The notes under the pieces were generated by a model, which worked only from the letters and a program-made list of their open reading frames with translations, was not told where the DNA came from and did no database searches. Shown here piece after piece: positions 10,100-21,017 of a stretch of 58,228 nucleotides of DNA (positions within the stretch are counted from its first letter, which is position 1; every line of letters begins with the position of its first letter). Position numbers and translations under genes: made by a program. Origin of the DNA: Candidatus Nitrotoga sp. 1052 (GTDB lineage: Bacteria > Pseudomonadota > Gammaproteobacteria > Burkholderiales > Gallionellaceae); NCBI RefSeq assembly GCF_927312905.1, contig NZ_CAKMHQ010000045.1, positions 1 to 58,228 on the forward strand. Direction: 5' to 3'.

Positions 10100-10744
10100 T
10101 TAGAAAGTTGCATTTTCAAATGTGCTCTCAAATTTTGAGGTTCCCAAGAGATATAGTTCATTGCTTCGATCACGTGATGAATCTGGCTTGCGCGTCACCA
10201 CTCGAGCAAAGTAACTGCGCATCAATTTAATATAGTCCTCAAAACCTACGCCTTGAAACACTTTCACCAGAAATGCGCCGCTTGGTTGCAAATGGCGTAA
10301 TGAAAAGTCCAGCGCCAGTTCCGCCAAATGCATAGCACGTGCCTGATCGGTCATGTTGATGCCACTAATATTGGGGGACATATCAGAGATTACAAGTCCA
10401 ATTTTCTTGCCGCCTAGTTTGCCCTCAATTTGCGCCATCACACTGTCGTCGCGGAAATCACCTTGAATAAACTCTACACCATTTATCGGGTGTAATGGCA
10501 ACAGGTCGACTGCAATTACTTTGCCACCTTCGCCCACCTTGATGGCAGCGACTTGCGACCAGCCGCCAGGGGCCGCACCCAAGTCAACCACCACCATGCC
10601 ACGTTTGAGTAGGCGGTCACGCTCATCAATTTCCAATAACTTATATGCCGCACGCGAGCGGTAACCTTCCTTCTGCGCGCGCTGCACATATGAATCATTT
10701 ACATGTTCATTCATCCACTGTTTACTACTTTTGGATCGCTTCAT
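10100..10744 (-). CDS. rlmE: 23S rRNA (uridine-2'-O-)-methyltransferase RlmE
   Basis: RlmE (FtsJ, RrmJ) methylates the ribose of U2552 in the A-loop of 23S rRNA, using S-adenosylmethionine. The 214-residue product begins with the Lys- and Ser-rich KRSKSSKQW segment typical of the family. The cofactor motif [15 protein letters not shown] is clear. [10 protein letters not shown] holds the catalytic Asp, and FLVKVFQG holds the catalytic Lys. It lies upstream of ftsH with about 180 bases between, and its start faces yhbY divergently with 36 bases between them. Confidence 0.95.
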   Translation of the reverse strand: MKRSKSSKQWMNEHVNDSYVQRAQKEGYRSRAAYKLLEIDERDRLLKRGMVVVDLGAAPGGWSQVAAIKVGEGGKVIAVDLLPLHPINGVEFIQGDFRDDSVMAQIEGKLGGKKIGLVISDMSPNISGINMTDQARAMHLAELALDFSLRHLQPSGAFLVKVFQGVGFEDYIKLMRSYFARVVTRKPDSSRDRSNELYLLGTSKFESTFENATF

Positions 10745-10780
10745 CGTTTAAAATATCAGTCTTATCAGGAGCCAATAAAA

Positions 10781-11122
10781 TTGCTAACACTATCTGTATT
10801 ACAACGCCAAAACCTCAAAGCGCGCGCTCATCCGCTTAAACCCACCGTCATGATTGGATCAGCAGGACTGACCCCCACTGTACTGGGAGAAATCTCCTGC
10901 GCCCTGAAGAGTCATGAATTAATCAAAATCAGGGTTATGAATGAGGATAGGGACGCACGCGTGAAAATCTTGGAACAAATTTGCACACAATTGAGCGCAG
11001 TAGCGGTGCAACATATTGGCAAAATCCTGGTTATATATCAACCACAAGAAGATGTACCCGAGAAAAAACCTGCACAGCATAAAGGCAAACTACTCAGCAA
11101 AAAACAGTTGGGTAGCCGCTAA
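10781..11122 (+). CDS. yhbY: YhbY-type RNA-binding protein (CRM domain)
   Basis: This small CRM/KH-like protein associates with pre-50S ribosomal particles in related bacteria. The 113-residue frame shows the family core QRQNLKARAHPLKP, then MIGSAGLT and VLGEISCALKSHELIKIRV. The central GSAGLT replaces the more frequent GxxGLT, within normal variation. I chose a TTG at 10781 because AGGAG (10767-10771) is nine bases upstream and the alignment with relatives starts here. The Lys- and Gln-rich tail is unstructured. It is transcribed away from rlmE from a shared, very short promoter region. Confidence 0.88.
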   Translation: MLTLSVLQRQNLKARAHPLKPTVMIGSAGLTPTVLGEISCALKSHELIKIRVMNEDRDARVKILEQICTQLSAVAVQHIGKILVIYQPQEDVPEKKPAQHKGKLLSKKQLGSR

Positions 11123-11149
11123 ACCTCCCAGCCTTGCATTACGTCCTGC

Positions 11150-11169
11150 CACCTCTTAGAGCAGAGGTG
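11150..11169. terminator. hairpin between convergent yhbY and greA
   Basis: CACCTCT and AGAGGTG form a perfect 7-bp stem with a 6-base loop, 28 bases after the yhbY stop and between convergent genes. No T-tract follows, so a terminator role is an inference. A second possible long-range stem (ACTGCTA/TAGCAGT) lies near 11,185-11,220. Confidence 0.35.
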
Positions 11170-11272
11170 AGCGAAACGGCCATACTGCTACCCCTAGATG
11201 CTTAGAGGTCACTAGCAGTGATGGAGGGCGCACCTGCGTATTTCTTATGGTTGCCACGAGTGCTTGGAAGGC

Positions 11273-11749
11273 TTAAATATATTGCACGTTCACGATTTCA
11301 TATTCGCGAACCCCGCCTGGAGCTTGAACTTCAGCAACATCTCCGCTGTACTTGCCTATCAGTGCCCGCGCAATTGGTGAGCTGATGGAAATCTTGCATT
11401 GCCTGATGTCCGCTTCATCATCTCCAACAATCTGATAAGTCACCACATCGCCGCTTGCGAGATCTTCCAGCCTCACGGTCGCGCCAAACACACAACGACC
11501 GTCTGCGTTGAGGGTCTTTGGATCTATCACTTGAGCATTACCCAGCTTGCTTCCCAATTCTATGATGCGCCCCTCAACAAAGCTTTGGCGTTCTTTAGCC
11601 GCTTCATATTCAGCATTTTCCGACAAATCACCTTGCGCGCGCGCTTCGGAAATGGCATTTATTACCCATGGGCGATCCACGGTTTTCAAATGATGCAGTT
11701 CGTTACGCAATAGTTCAGCACCTACCACGGTTAATGGAATCTTGCTCAT
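11273..11749 (-). CDS. greA: transcript cleavage factor GreA
   Basis: GreA enters the secondary channel of stalled RNA polymerase and stimulates cleavage of backtracked RNA. The 158-residue product has the N-terminal coiled coil with the acidic tip (ARAQGDLSENAEYEAAKERQ). The C-terminal domain carries SPIARALIGK and the terminal VQAPGG.REYEI block. The length is normal. It follows carB by 23 bases on the same strand, so carA-carB-greA is probably one transcript, an arrangement common in beta- and gammaproteobacteria. Confidence 0.95.
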   Translation of the reverse strand: MSKIPLTVVGAELLRNELHHLKTVDRPWVINAISEARAQGDLSENAEYEAAKERQSFVEGRIIELGSKLGNAQVIDPKTLNADGRCVFGATVRLEDLASGDVVTYQIVGDDEADIRQCKISISSPIARALIGKYSGDVAEVQAPGGVREYEIVNVQYI

Positions 11750-11772
11750 ACTGATTCTTCCTTCTTACGTTC

Positions 11773-14700
11773 TTAATGAATCAGACGCTGATGCTGCGTC
11801 TGCAAGTCATACACATTTAATTCAGCAATGTGCTGCATGCCCAAACAAGCTGCGCGCGCACCTGCCAGAGTGGTGTAATAAGTCACACGTCCCTGCAATG
11901 CGGCATGACGGATAGAATAAGAATCTTGCATCGCACTGCGCTTACTGTCCACTGTGTTAATAATCAGACTGATCTCGCCGTTCTTGATCATATCCACGAT
12001 GTGCGGACGACCTTCTGCCACCTTGTTCGCCACAGTCACAACAACATCCGCGGCCGCTAATGCTGCAGCAGTACCACGCGTGGCCAACACGGCAAAGCCC
12101 ATATCGCGCAGGCTCTTGGCAATTTCCACGGCACCCAACTTATCCGCACCACGTACACTGATGAACACCTTGCCGGTGGACGGCAACTTCACTCCCGCCG
12201 CCAATTGGGATTTAACAAAGGCTTCCGCAAAGGTGTCGCCCACACCCATTACCTCTCCAGTGGATTTCATTTCTGGGCCAAGAATGATATCCACACCGGG
12301 GAACTTAATAAATGGAAACACCGCCTCCTTAACCGAATAATACGACGGAATAACTTCTTTAGTCACGCCCTGCTGCGCCAAAGTTTTACCAACCATGCAA
12401 CGTGCAGCCACCTTGGCCAGCGGAATTCCAGTAGCTTTGGACACGAAGGGCACGGTGCGTGAGGCGCGCGGATTTACTTCCAGTACAAATACAGATTCAC
12501 CCTGAATGGCATACTGTACATTCATCAGGCCGACTACATTCAGCGCTCTGGCCATCGCCTTGGTCTGGCGACGCAACTCATCCTGAAGCTTTAACGACAA
12601 ACTAAAAGGTGGCAAAGAACAGGCCGAGTCGCCAGAATGTACACCAGCCTCTTCGATATGCTCCATGATACCGCCGACCAGCACGTCTATACCGTCACTT
12701 ACCGCATCCACATCCACCTCAATCGCATCATTAAGAAAGCGGTCGAGCAAAATCGGCATGCGTTCTGGAAAAATATTGGCGCTCTCCACTGCCTCGCGCA
12801 TATAACGTTCCAAATCAGGCTGGGAATGAACGATCTCCATGGCACGCCCACCCAACACGTTGCTGGGCCGCATCACCAGCGGGTAGCCAATTTCTTGCGC
12901 TGCCAGCACCGCCTGTTCCGGCGTGCTGACCGTGCGATTGGGCGGTTGTTTTAAGTCCAATTGCTGCAACATCACGCGGAAACGCGCACGGTCTTCTGCA
13001 CAGTCGATCATGTCCGGCGTGGTGCCTATGATGGGCACACCGTTTTTCTCTAAGCCACGCGCCAGCTTCAACGGCGTCTGGCCACCAAACTGCACGATCA
13101 CGCCGGCCGGTTTTTCCACAGCCACAATTTCAAGCACATCTTCCAGCGTCAGCGGTTCGAAATAAAGACGGTCGGACGTATCGTAATCAGTAGACACAGT
13201 CTCTGGATTACAATTAATCATAATGGTTTCATATCCATCCTCACGCAACGCCAGCGCGGCATGCACACAGCAATAATCAAACTCGATCCCTTGACCAATA
13301 CGATTCGGCCCACCACCCAGCACTATAATTTTTTTTCTGGTTGTAGGCTGTGCCTCACATTCCTCTTCATAGGTAGAGTACATATAGGCAGTATTGGTGG
13401 CGAATTCGGCGGCACAAGTGTCCACCCGTTTGAACACCGGACGGATACCCAGCACATGACGGCAAGCGCGCACGGCAGCTGCATCACTTCCCAGCAACTT
13501 GGCCAAACGTTTATCCGAAAAACCTTTCCGCTTTAATCCACGCAACTCTTCCATACCCATACTATCCAACGTACGACCCGCCAGCGCCACTTCGCGCTTG
13601 ATCAGGTCTTCGATCTGCACTAGGAACCAAGGATCAATTTTGCTTAAGCTGAACACCTCTTCCAGCGTCATGCCCATGCGGAAAGCATCTCCCACATACC
13701 AAATACGATCCGGCCCTGGTGCGCCCAATTCAGCGGCAATCAACTCATGATCGGTTGTTTTTCCGTCTAGTCCATCCACACCCACTTCCAGTCCGCGTAG
13801 CGCCTTCTGAAATGATTCCTGGAAAGTGCGACCGATTGCCATCACTTCGCCCACCGATTTCATCTGTGTGGTTAAACGATCATTGGCCTGCGTAAATTTC
13901 TCAAAAGCGAAACGTGGAATCTTGGTCACTACGTAATCTATTGTCGGCTCAAATGAAGCCGGGGTTGCCCCACCCGTAATTTCATTCTTCAACTCATCCA
14001 GCGTGTATCCTACCGCCAGTTTCGCCGCCACTTTGGCAATTGGAAAGCCGGTAGCCTTGGATGCCAGCGCCGAAGAACGCGATACGCGCGGATTCATCTC
14101 AATTACCACCATATGCCCATTTTCTGGGTTAATGGCAAACTGCACGTTGGAGCCACCCGTATCCACGCCAATTTCGCGTAGCACGGCAATGCTCGCGTTG
14201 CGCATGATCTGGTATTCCTTATCGGTCAACGTCTGCGCTGGTGCCACAGTGATGGAATCACCAGTGTGCACACCCATCGGGTCTAAATTTTCAATCGAGC
14301 AGATGATTATGCAGTTGTCAGCACGGTCACGCACCACTTCCATTTCGAACTCTTTCCAGCCAAGTAGCGATTCTTCAATCAACAATTCCTTAGTGGGGCT
14401 AGCCTCCAGGCCGCGCTCACATATTTCGACGAACTCTTCGCGATTGTAAGCGATACCGCCGCCCGAACCACCCATGGTAAAGGATGGACGGATAACTGTA
14501 GGGAAGCCCATCACCTGCTGCACCTGCAACGCCTCCTCCATACTATGCGCAATCGCCGAGCGCGCCGATGCCAAGCCAATGCGCGTCATCGCCTGCTTAA
14601 ATTTTTCGCGGTCTTCCGCCATGTCGATGGCCTCGCGCGAGGCGCCTATCATTTCTACGCCATACTTTTCCAGCACGCCATGTTTAGCCAAATCTAGCGC

Positions 14701-14994
14701 ACAATTCAACGCGGTCTGCCCACCCATGGTAGGCAGGATCGCGTCCGGCCTTTCCTTGACAATGATTTTTTCCACTATCCGCCAAGTGATCGGCTCAATA
14801 TAGGTAGCATCTGCCATGTTTGGATCGGTCATGATGGTGGCCGGATTCGAATTCACCAGAACCACGCGATAACCTTCTTCACGCAGCGCCTTGCAAGCCT
14901 GTACACCGGAATAATCAAATTCACATGCTTGTCCGATGATGATGGGGCCAGCTCCGATGATCAGGATAGATTTTATGTCAGTACGTTTGGGCAT
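11773..14994 (-). CDS. carB: carbamoyl-phosphate synthase large subunit
   Basis: CarB makes carbamoyl phosphate from bicarbonate, ammonia and two ATP, for pyrimidines and arginine. The 1073-residue protein has the two homologous synthetase halves. The first begins [23 protein letters not shown]; the second begins near residue 555 with [20 protein letters not shown]. Each half holds an ATP-grasp domain. The C-terminal allosteric domain ([11 protein letters not shown] onward) is complete. The carA stop and carB start are one base apart, so the subunits are coupled. No break is visible. Confidence 0.98.
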   Translation of the reverse strand: MPKRTDIKSILIIGAGPIIIGQACEFDYSGVQACKALREEGYRVVLVNSNPATIMTDPNMADATYIEPITWRIVEKIIVKERPDAILPTMGGQTALNCALDLAKHGVLEKYGVEMIGASREAIDMAEDREKFKQAMTRIGLASARSAIAHSMEEALQVQQVMGFPTVIRPSFTMGGSGGGIAYNREEFVEICERGLEASPTKELLIEESLLGWKEFEMEVVRDRADNCIIICSIENLDPMGVHTGDSITVAPAQTLTDKEYQIMRNASIAVLREIGVDTGGSNVQFAINPENGHMVVIEMNPRVSRSSALASKATGFPIAKVAAKLAVGYTLDELKNEITGGATPASFEPTIDYVVTKIPRFAFEKFTQANDRLTTQMKSVGEVMAIGRTFQESFQKALRGLEVGVDGLDGKTTDHELIAAELGAPGPDRIWYVGDAFRMGMTLEEVFSLSKIDPWFLVQIEDLIKREVALAGRTLDSMGMEELRGLKRKGFSDKRLAKLLGSDAAAVRACRHVLGIRPVFKRVDTCAAEFATNTAYMYSTYEEECEAQPTTRKKIIVLGGGPNRIGQGIEFDYCCVHAALALREDGYETIMINCNPETVSTDYDTSDRLYFEPLTLEDVLEIVAVEKPAGVIVQFGGQTPLKLARGLEKNGVPIIGTTPDMIDCAEDRARFRVMLQQLDLKQPPNRTVSTPEQAVLAAQEIGYPLVMRPSNVLGGRAMEIVHSQPDLERYMREAVESANIFPERMPILLDRFLNDAIEVDVDAVSDGIDVLVGGIMEHIEEAGVHSGDSACSLPPFSLSLKLQDELRRQTKAMARALNVVGLMNVQYAIQGESVFVLEVNPRASRTVPFVSKATGIPLAKVAARCMVGKTLAQQGVTKEVIPSYYSVKEAVFPFIKFPGVDIILGPEMKSTGEVMGVGDTFAEAFVKSQLAAGVKLPSTGKVFISVRGADKLGAVEIAKSLRDMGFAVLATRGTAAALAAADVVVTVANKVAEGRPHIVDMIKNGEISLIINTVDSKRSAMQDSYSIRHAALQGRVTYYTTLAGARAACLGMQHIAELNVYDLQTQHQRLIH

Positions 14995-14995
14995 G

Positions 14996-16123
14996 TCAGG
15001 AACTCTTGCGCATCAGCGCCACGAAGCGATCAAACAAATAATCCACATCATGTGGACCGGGGCTGGCCTCAGGATGTCCCTGGAAACAGAACGCAGGCTT
15101 ATCGGTCAACTCGAAGCCCTGCAGCGTACCATCGAACAGAGATACATGTGTCACACGCGTATTCGCCGGCAGGGTCGTCGCATCCACCGCAAAACCGTGG
15201 TTCTGACTGGTAATCATCACATGTTTACTCTGCATGTCCTGAACCGGATGGTTTGCGCCTCGATGACCGAGCTTCATTTTCACCGTCCGGGCTCCCACTG
15301 CTAAGCTAAGAATCTGATGTCCCAGACAGATACCGAACAACGGCACACCCACACGTAAAAATTGCTGCGTTGCAGCAATGGCATAATCGCACGGCTCGGG
15401 ATCACCCGGGCCATTTGGCAGTAGCACACCGTCCGGCTTGAGCGCCAACACATCTTCGGCGCTGGTCTTGGCGGGTACGACTGTGATCTTGCAGCCGCGT
15501 TCGGCCAGTTTGCGCAGAATATTGAGCTTCGTGCCAAAGTCATATGCCACCACATGAAACTCGGAATGCACATTACTGCGGTAACCGTCCTTCAAATTCC
15601 ACTCTCGCTGCGTCCAATCGTAATGCTTTTCACAAGAGACATGCTGCGCCAGATCCATCCCATTTAGCCCCACAAAGTCGCGCGCCGCTTGAAGCGCCGC
15701 CCCCTCATCCATACCGGTGGCAATGCAGCCGTTCTGAGCACCCTTTTCGCGCAGAATGCGCGTTAGCTTGCGGGTGTCAATATCGGAAATCGCCACTACT
15801 TTATTGGCTTTGAGGTAATCGGACAGCGATTGCGTGCTGCGCCAGTTGCTCACCGTCAGGGATAAATCGCGGATCACCAATCCGCTGGCGAACACTCGGC
15901 GCGATTCTTCGTCCTCAGCATTTACGCCCACGTTGCCGACATGAGGATAAGTCAGGGTGACAATTTGTTTAAAGTAAGAAGGGTCGGTAAGAATTTCCTG
16001 GTAGCCGGTCATCGAGGTATTAAACACCACCTCGCCCACGCACATGCCAGAAACGCCAATGGCAGTACCACGAAACACCGTCCCATCGGCAAGCACAAGA
16101 ATGGCAGGGTTCGTTTGCGACAC
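14996..16123 (-). CDS. carA: carbamoyl-phosphate synthase small subunit
   Basis: CarA is the glutamine amidotransferase subunit, feeding ammonia through a tunnel to CarB. The 375-residue protein has the N-terminal CPSase small domain ([34 protein letters not shown]). A class I glutaminase follows, with the nucleophile in GICLGHQIL and the His/Glu pair in [10 protein letters not shown]. The start is a GTG at 16123 preceded by GGAG. The 380-base leader upstream contains hairpins that might be regulatory. Confidence 0.97.
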   Translation of the reverse strand: MSQTNPAILVLADGTVFRGTAIGVSGMCVGEVVFNTSMTGYQEILTDPSYFKQIVTLTYPHVGNVGVNAEDEESRRVFASGLVIRDLSLTVSNWRSTQSLSDYLKANKVVAISDIDTRKLTRILREKGAQNGCIATGMDEGAALQAARDFVGLNGMDLAQHVSCEKHYDWTQREWNLKDGYRSNVHSEFHVVAYDFGTKLNILRKLAERGCKITVVPAKTSAEDVLALKPDGVLLPNGPGDPEPCDYAIAATQQFLRVGVPLFGICLGHQILSLAVGARTVKMKLGHRGANHPVQDMQSKHVMITSQNHGFAVDATTLPANTRVTHVSLFDGTLQGFELTDKPAFCFQGHPEASPGPHDVDYLFDRFVALMRKSS

Positions 16124-16505
16124 CAGATACTCTCCAAGGCTAGCTACTAGCCCGAACGTTTCATAAATTCGCGTGATGATTGCGCAAGATTTTGCGAACT
16201 GGGAAATATTTTCCCATCCCAGCGAATCTTACTTACTTGATTAGCCAGCTTTGTGAACGAACGGGGTCATACACCCGAGAGAACAAAACCTTGCATGGCA
16301 ATCAAAAGACCAAAGAGAGCACGCGCCAATTTATGAAACATTCGGGCTAACAGCTCGGATGACATAAAGAAGCGGGACGAACCGATCGTTCATCCCGCCA
16401 TTGCTATTTTTGAATTATACCTGATAGCGGGGGGGGTATCAATTGCGAAACCTAATCTGCCTGTCTGCCTGCTTAACTGAATTCACTGTCCCACCTGGTA
16501 AATAG
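16124..16505. other. carA leader/promoter region
   Basis: This region lies between the DUF4202 stop and the carA start, with no coding frame. Close to carA are two short palindromes: GGGAAA-TAT-TTTCCC (16,201-16,215) and CGCAA-GATT-TTGCG (16,183-16,196). carAB leaders are commonly regulated by pyrimidines and arginine, but I cannot assign these to a known operator. Confidence 0.4.
16370..16399 (-). terminator. probable terminator of the DUF4202 gene
   Basis: An 11-bp stem (16,372-16,382 with 16,388-16,398) surrounds a 5-base loop. Its single mismatch becomes a G-U pair in minus-strand RNA. The minus strand continues with TTCTTTATG. It lies about 107 bases beyond the DUF4202 stop and before the carA leader. 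Confidence 0.55.
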
Positions 16506-17111
16506 TCAGGCTACAGCCAGCACTTTATTAATTACCACCCGCAGTTCTGGACTGAAGTTAAATTTCAATGCGGTTATGTGGCCTTTCTCGGACATTTTTT
16601 TCCAAGTCTTGCGGAGAATGTTGAGCAGTTTTTCTTCTTCAAAATGACTATATTTATTAACAAAATCTACCAGATAATAATGAAGAAACACTAAGCCAAC
16701 GACGTCTTCCAATATCTGGCTTTCCGGGTTCGTTTTGAGCTTTTCTTTGCGCAACAGTGCTTGTACATTAACGATCATTTCCTCATCGTAACCTACCTCG
16801 CGCATAATTCCACCAGCAGTTTCACCGTGAAATTTATACAATTCAATGCGCCAGCATTTGTAACCCACTTTATCCATCGGATAATTGTTTCGTGAGATTC
16901 TCCAGCGGCAGATATGCTGGCAACGCGCTGCAAGTTGCAACGTTTCAGAGGCATCAGGCTCAAAATGCTTAAGCATGGTAGTCATGCGTTTAGCATAGAG
17001 TAATTCTTTTGGATAAATTACACCCTCGAAAACTTCCTGATTAGGATCAGCGGCGTTAGCGGCATCAAATTTGTCAAACGCTTGCTCAAAGCGGGGAGTA
17101 TTAGTAATCAT
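16506..17111 (-). CDS. DUF4202 family protein
   Basis: I recognise this as a DUF4202 protein, a family of unknown biochemical role. It is 201 residues. Conserved blocks are FDAANAADPN near the start, PKELLYAKRMT, LAARCQHICRWRISRNNYPMDK.GYKCWR, KFHGETAGGIMREVGYDEE and LEDVVGLVFLHYY. The spaced His residues of CQHI and KFHGE, with the acidic residues of LEDV, resemble a metal-dependent HD-type helical fold. That is only an impression. It stands alone between dapB and carA with its own likely terminator. No signal peptide or membrane helix is seen. Confidence 0.8.
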   Translation of the reverse strand: MITNTPRFEQAFDKFDAANAADPNQEVFEGVIYPKELLYAKRMTTMLKHFEPDASETLQLAARCQHICRWRISRNNYPMDKVGYKCWRIELYKFHGETAGGIMREVGYDEEMIVNVQALLRKEKLKTNPESQILEDVVGLVFLHYYLVDFVNKYSHFEEEKLLNILRKTWKKMSEKGHITALKFNFSPELRVVINKVLAVA

Positions 17112-17202
17112 GCTGCCATCTTTAGCATCTCAACACAATATTAAGCAAAATGATTGTGCTAAATATTAATTTTTTCTCTGTTGAAGCGCGCTACCAAAGC
17201 AC

Positions 17203-18009
17203 TTATTTCAACCCAAGCACATCCTGCATGTCATACATCCCAGCCGCATTGCCTTGCAGGAAACGTGCGGCGCGTAGTGCACCGAGAGCAAAAGTGGCGC
17301 GACTACTAGCCTTGTGAGTAATTTCGATACGTTCGCCGGTGCCTGCAAATAGTACGGTGTGGTCTCCCACAATGTCGCCACCGCGCACAGTGGCGAAGCC
17401 AATAGTGGACGGGTCACGTTCACCAGTGACACCCTCACGACCATATACAGCGCATTTAGCAAGGTCACGCCCCAGCGTTTTTGCAATTACTTCTCCCATG
17501 CCCAACGCGGTGCCGGAGGGTGCATCCACTTTGTGACGGTGATGTGCTTCGATGATTTCAATATCATAGCCATGGCTTAACACTTTGGACGCCATTTCCA
17601 GCAGCTTGAAAGTAAGGTTCACGCCTACGCTCATATTGGGAGCAAACACGATGCCGATGTGCTGCGCTGCCGCACCCAGTTGCGCCTTTTGCTGCGCAGT
17701 AAAACCGGTGGTGCCTATAACCATAGGCACGCCGAGTTTTATACATATTCCAAGGTGATTCACCGTTCCTTCCGGGCGAGTAAAATCAATCAACACATTC
17801 GCACCTTGCAAAGCATTCTCCACATCAGCGGTAATCTTCACGCCGCATACGCTACCAGCCAACTCACCAGCATCTTTCCCTAACTGCGCACTTGAGGTAT
17901 GTTCCAAAGCCGCATGTAATTCCAGATCATCCGACTGCAGTATGCCTTCCAGCAAAGCCTTGCCCATTCGCCCACTACAACCGGCAATTGCGACTTTTAT
18001 TTTATTCAT
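17203..18009 (-). CDS. dapB: 4-hydroxy-tetrahydrodipicolinate reductase
   Basis: DapB performs the NAD(P)H-dependent step of lysine and meso-diaminopimelate synthesis. The 268-residue length is typical. The nucleotide motif [12 protein letters not shown] lies at residues 8-19. DFTRPEGT and GTTGFT are present, and the catalytic region [17 protein letters not shown] is complete. bamE lies 26 bases upstream on the same strand, the usual bamE-dapB order in betaproteobacteria. Confidence 0.97.
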   Translation of the reverse strand: MNKIKVAIAGCSGRMGKALLEGILQSDDLELHAALEHTSSAQLGKDAGELAGSVCGVKITADVENALQGANVLIDFTRPEGTVNHLGICIKLGVPMVIGTTGFTAQQKAQLGAAAQHIGIVFAPNMSVGVNLTFKLLEMASKVLSHGYDIEIIEAHHRHKVDAPSGTALGMGEVIAKTLGRDLAKCAVYGREGVTGERDPSTIGFATVRGGDIVGDHTVLFAGTGERIEITHKASSRATFALGALRAARFLQGNAAGMYDMQDVLGLK

Positions 18010-18035
18010 CGCTACTCCTTGAGTATTTTTCAGGG

Positions 18036-18422
18036 CTAGTTCTCGTCGGCTGGTTCAACCGGCAGCAGGGGTACGACCACTGCGGGTAGTGCGGGCATGT
18101 TGCCATCGTCAATACGAGTTAGGTATTCACCCTCAAAATATAGTGTCATGCTTTGTTTTTCAAGTAACTTACCCTTTTTTTCGAGCCTATACACATAGTC
18201 CCAACGGTTAGTATGAAAGACGTCATTGACCAGCGGCGTGCCAAGGATGGCCTGCACCTGCAACCGCGTCATACCCAACTTGAGCTTATGACGCATCTCT
18301 GGAGTAACCATATTACCTTGATTAATTTCCATCTTGTGAGCAGTGAACGAGGGTAGCTTGGGCATAGTCATTTCACTGCACGAAACGAGCAACACAGAGA
18401 CAGCAATTAACTTAATGCGCAT
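18036..18422 (-). CDS. bamE: outer membrane assembly lipoprotein BamE
   Basis: BamE is a small lipoprotein of the BAM machine that inserts outer-membrane proteins. From the ATG at 18422 the product starts with a short signal peptide and a lipobox, LLVSC, with the acylated Cys at residue 15. The SmpA/OmlA fold is recognised from [41 protein letters not shown] and LYFEG..L. A nearby ATG at 18434 would give a slightly longer signal peptide and cannot be excluded. The Pro-rich tail [14 protein letters not shown] is variable in the family. It is followed by dapB and preceded by recN. Confidence 0.9.
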   Translation of the reverse strand: MRIKLIAVSVLLVSCSEMTMPKLPSFTAHKMEINQGNMVTPEMRHKLKLGMTRLQVQAILGTPLVNDVFHTNRWDYVYRLEKKGKLLEKQSMTLYFEGEYLTRIDDGNMPALPAVVVPLLPVEPADEN

Positions 18423-18471
18423 AATAAAAACCATTGATAATGGAACTTCAGCATGATACATCAAAGCGTCT

Positions 18472-20145
18472 TCAGGACGACAGACCTAGCCCCACCTCAA
18501 GCATTTCGGCCGCATGTTTGCGTGTGGTATCGGTAATTCTTACTCCGCCCAACATGCGCGCAATTTCCTCGACACGTTCCACCTGCTTGAGGATAGATAC
18601 AGTACTTACAGTGGCACCGTTTCGTCTGAACTTGCTCACCTGCCATTGTGCATCCGCCATCGCTGCCACCTGCGGCAAATGCGTTACGCACATTACTTGA
18701 TGGCGCTGTCCCAAGCGCTTAAGCAAAATACCAACAATTTCCGCCACACGCCCACCTATACCACTATCCACTTCGTCAAAGATCAACGTGGGCACGGTGG
18801 CTGCCTGACTGACTGCCACCTGTATCGCCAGACTGATACGCGATAATTCGCCACCAGAGGCAACTTTTGCCAAACTGCGCAACGGCGAACCGGGATTGAT
18901 CGCCACCTGAAATTCGAGCGCTTCCAGCCCATGTGCACTTCCTTCGGCAAGCGGTTTCAGTGCCACGGCGAAGTGGCCGCCCTGCATTGCCAGAGTCTGC
19001 ATTGCAGTAGTAATTTCACGCGATAATTTTTCAGCTGCTATCTTGCGTGCCGCACCCAATTTTTTCGCGGCGGATAAATACTGCTCACGTGCGGCAACCT
19101 CTTGCTGCGCCAATGCGGCAAGGTCAGCATCGCTGCCCAGATCCTCCAGCCGCGCGACAATACTCTGCAAGGCTCCGGGCAATTGCTCCGGCATTACCCG
19201 GTATTTGCGCGACGCATCCACCACCGCAGCCATGCGCCGTTCCTGATCACGCAATTTTTGCGGGTCAGCATCCACTTTCTGCGGGTAATGGCGTAACGCG
19301 TACACGGCTTCCTGCAAATCATTTTGGGCACTTTCCACCATATTAAGCGTGTCCTGCAAGGATCCGTCGAATTCAATACCCGCGCGTAAACGGGTAGTAA
19401 GCGCATTCAATTGGGCAAGACAGGCAGTATCGGCTTCACTTAATACTTCCACGCCAAACTGTGCGGTTTCCAACAGGTCAGCGGCGTGCGACAGACGCGC
19501 ATAATCGGCCTGTAATTCCATCCATGTCTGTACGCTGAAGTTCAGCATTTCCAGTTCCTGCCGTTGGAACAATAGTAATTCGCGCTCGCTAGCCACCGCT
19601 TCAGCGCTTTGCTCCAGTTTTGTGTGGCGGCGAAGCAACGTTTGCCACTCGCGGAATAATCCCGCCAGTTCTTCCGCCTCGTTTATCAAACCAGCATAGC
19701 CATCCAGCAGGTCGCGCTGAGCATCGGGACGCAGCAAGGACTGGTGCGCATGCTGACCGTGGATATCAAGCAGATGCTCACCCGCATCGCGCATCTGTTG
19801 CAACGTGGCGCTACGCCCATTAATGAAACCACGCGAACGCCCGTTGGCATCCAGCACCCTGCGCAACATGCATACATTCGCATCGCCTACCAGCTCTTGC
19901 TCGTACAACCAGGATTGCAAATCTGGCAAGTCAGTCATATCGAATTCCGCACTAATCTCGGCACGCTCACAACCGCTACGCACCATGTCCGCATCACCAC
20001 GCTCGCCCAATACCAGCGACAAAGCGTCAATCAAGATGGATTTTCCCGCACCGGTTTCGCCGGTAAGCGCGGTAAAGCCAGAGGAAAAATCGAGCTCAAG
20101 GGAATCAACGATGACAAAGTCGCGGATACTAAGAAATTTCAACAT
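18472..20145 (-). CDS. recN: DNA repair protein RecN
   Basis: RecN is an SMC-like ATPase acting early in double-strand break repair. The 557-residue product has the N-terminal ATPase lobe (ALTGETGAGKSILIDALSLVLGERGD, Walker A near 30-37). A long helical coiled-coil middle follows. The C-terminal lobe carries VASGGELSRISLA (signature) and TLIFDEVDSGIGG (Walker B). The start codon overlaps the nadK stop in TAATG, so the two are coupled. A LexA-type operator was not apparent because the gene lies inside the operon. Confidence 0.96.
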   Translation of the reverse strand: MLKFLSIRDFVIVDSLELDFSSGFTALTGETGAGKSILIDALSLVLGERGDADMVRSGCERAEISAEFDMTDLPDLQSWLYEQELVGDANVCMLRRVLDANGRSRGFINGRSATLQQMRDAGEHLLDIHGQHAHQSLLRPDAQRDLLDGYAGLINEAEELAGLFREWQTLLRRHTKLEQSAEAVASERELLLFQRQELEMLNFSVQTWMELQADYARLSHAADLLETAQFGVEVLSEADTACLAQLNALTTRLRAGIEFDGSLQDTLNMVESAQNDLQEAVYALRHYPQKVDADPQKLRDQERRMAAVVDASRKYRVMPEQLPGALQSIVARLEDLGSDADLAALAQQEVAAREQYLSAAKKLGAARKIAAEKLSREITTAMQTLAMQGGHFAVALKPLAEGSAHGLEALEFQVAINPGSPLRSLAKVASGGELSRISLAIQVAVSQAATVPTLIFDEVDSGIGGRVAEIVGILLKRLGQRHQVMCVTHLPQVAAMADAQWQVSKFRRNGATVSTVSILKQVERVEEIARMLGGVRITDTTRKHAAEMLEVGLGLSS

Positions 20146-21017
20146 TACAATGTTTTATTCCAGAGCAATTTTTCACGCAATGTGCGGTAATAGCTATGTC
20201 CTACTGGATGCAATAAACAAGCCGGCTGTTGATGACGGCTCACCATCACTTTGTCATTTTCCTGCAAGTCAAAATAGGCGTGGCTATCAAAATGCACACG
20301 CGCATCAGATATGCGGTGCGGCAGAATTTCCAGCAGCGATTCGCTTTTAACAACGATGGGACGATTGCTTAAGGTATGCGGACAGACAGGAACCAGAGCA
20401 ATAAGGTCGAGTGAAGGATGCAAGATAGGGCCGCCAGCGGATAACGCATATGCTGTAGAGCCAGTAGGGGTCGCTACAATCAAACCATCTGCACGCTGAA
20501 GGTATAGATACTCACCGTCGATGCGCACCTCAAATTCAATCATGCTGCTGGTATTGCCGCGGTGCAACACCACTTCGTTGAACGCTAGCGAATTAAATAC
20601 CTCTACACCATCGCGCAAAATACATGTAGACAACAACATGCGCTGCTCAGTGACGAAATTGCCGCCCAGCATAGCGGCTATGGTTTGCTGCATGGTATCA
20701 AGCGAAATGTCGGTAAGAAAACCTAATCGCCCCTGATTCACTCCCACTAGCGGAATACCGAGGGGTGCCAAGGTACGAGCAATGTTTAGCATGGTTCCAT
20801 CGCCGCCCAGCACGATGGCCAGATCCACCCCATCCCCCATCGCGTCCAGAGCCATAACGCTGTAGTCGTGCTGCTTTAGGTGCTCGGCCGTGAGACTATC
20901 CACTACTACAGAAACATCTTGTTCGGCAAGAAATGCAGCCAACCGCAACAGCGGCTCGGTAATTTCCGGCGTCTTGTATTTTCCAATCAGAGCGATAGTT
21001 TTAAATGGGAATTTCAT
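20145..21017 (-). CDS. nadK: NAD kinase
   Basis: NadK phosphorylates NAD to NADP. The 290-residue protein shows the GGDGTMLN motif near 70-77, the NQGRLGFLTD segment, and the NE..LHRG and ATPTGSTAYALSAGGPI regions of the family. The length is normal. It is the first gene of a nadK-recN pair (overlapping TAATG), with bamE and dapB downstream on the same strand. Confidence 0.96.
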   Translation of the reverse strand: MKFPFKTIALIGKYKTPEITEPLLRLAAFLAEQDVSVVVDSLTAEHLKQHDYSVMALDAMGDGVDLAIVLGGDGTMLNIARTLAPLGIPLVGVNQGRLGFLTDISLDTMQQTIAAMLGGNFVTEQRMLLSTCILRDGVEVFNSLAFNEVVLHRGNTSSMIEFEVRIDGEYLYLQRADGLIVATPTGSTAYALSAGGPILHPSLDLIALVPVCPHTLSNRPIVVKSESLLEILPHRISDARVHFDSHAYFDLQENDKVMVSRHQQPACLLHPVGHSYYRTLREKLLWNKTL

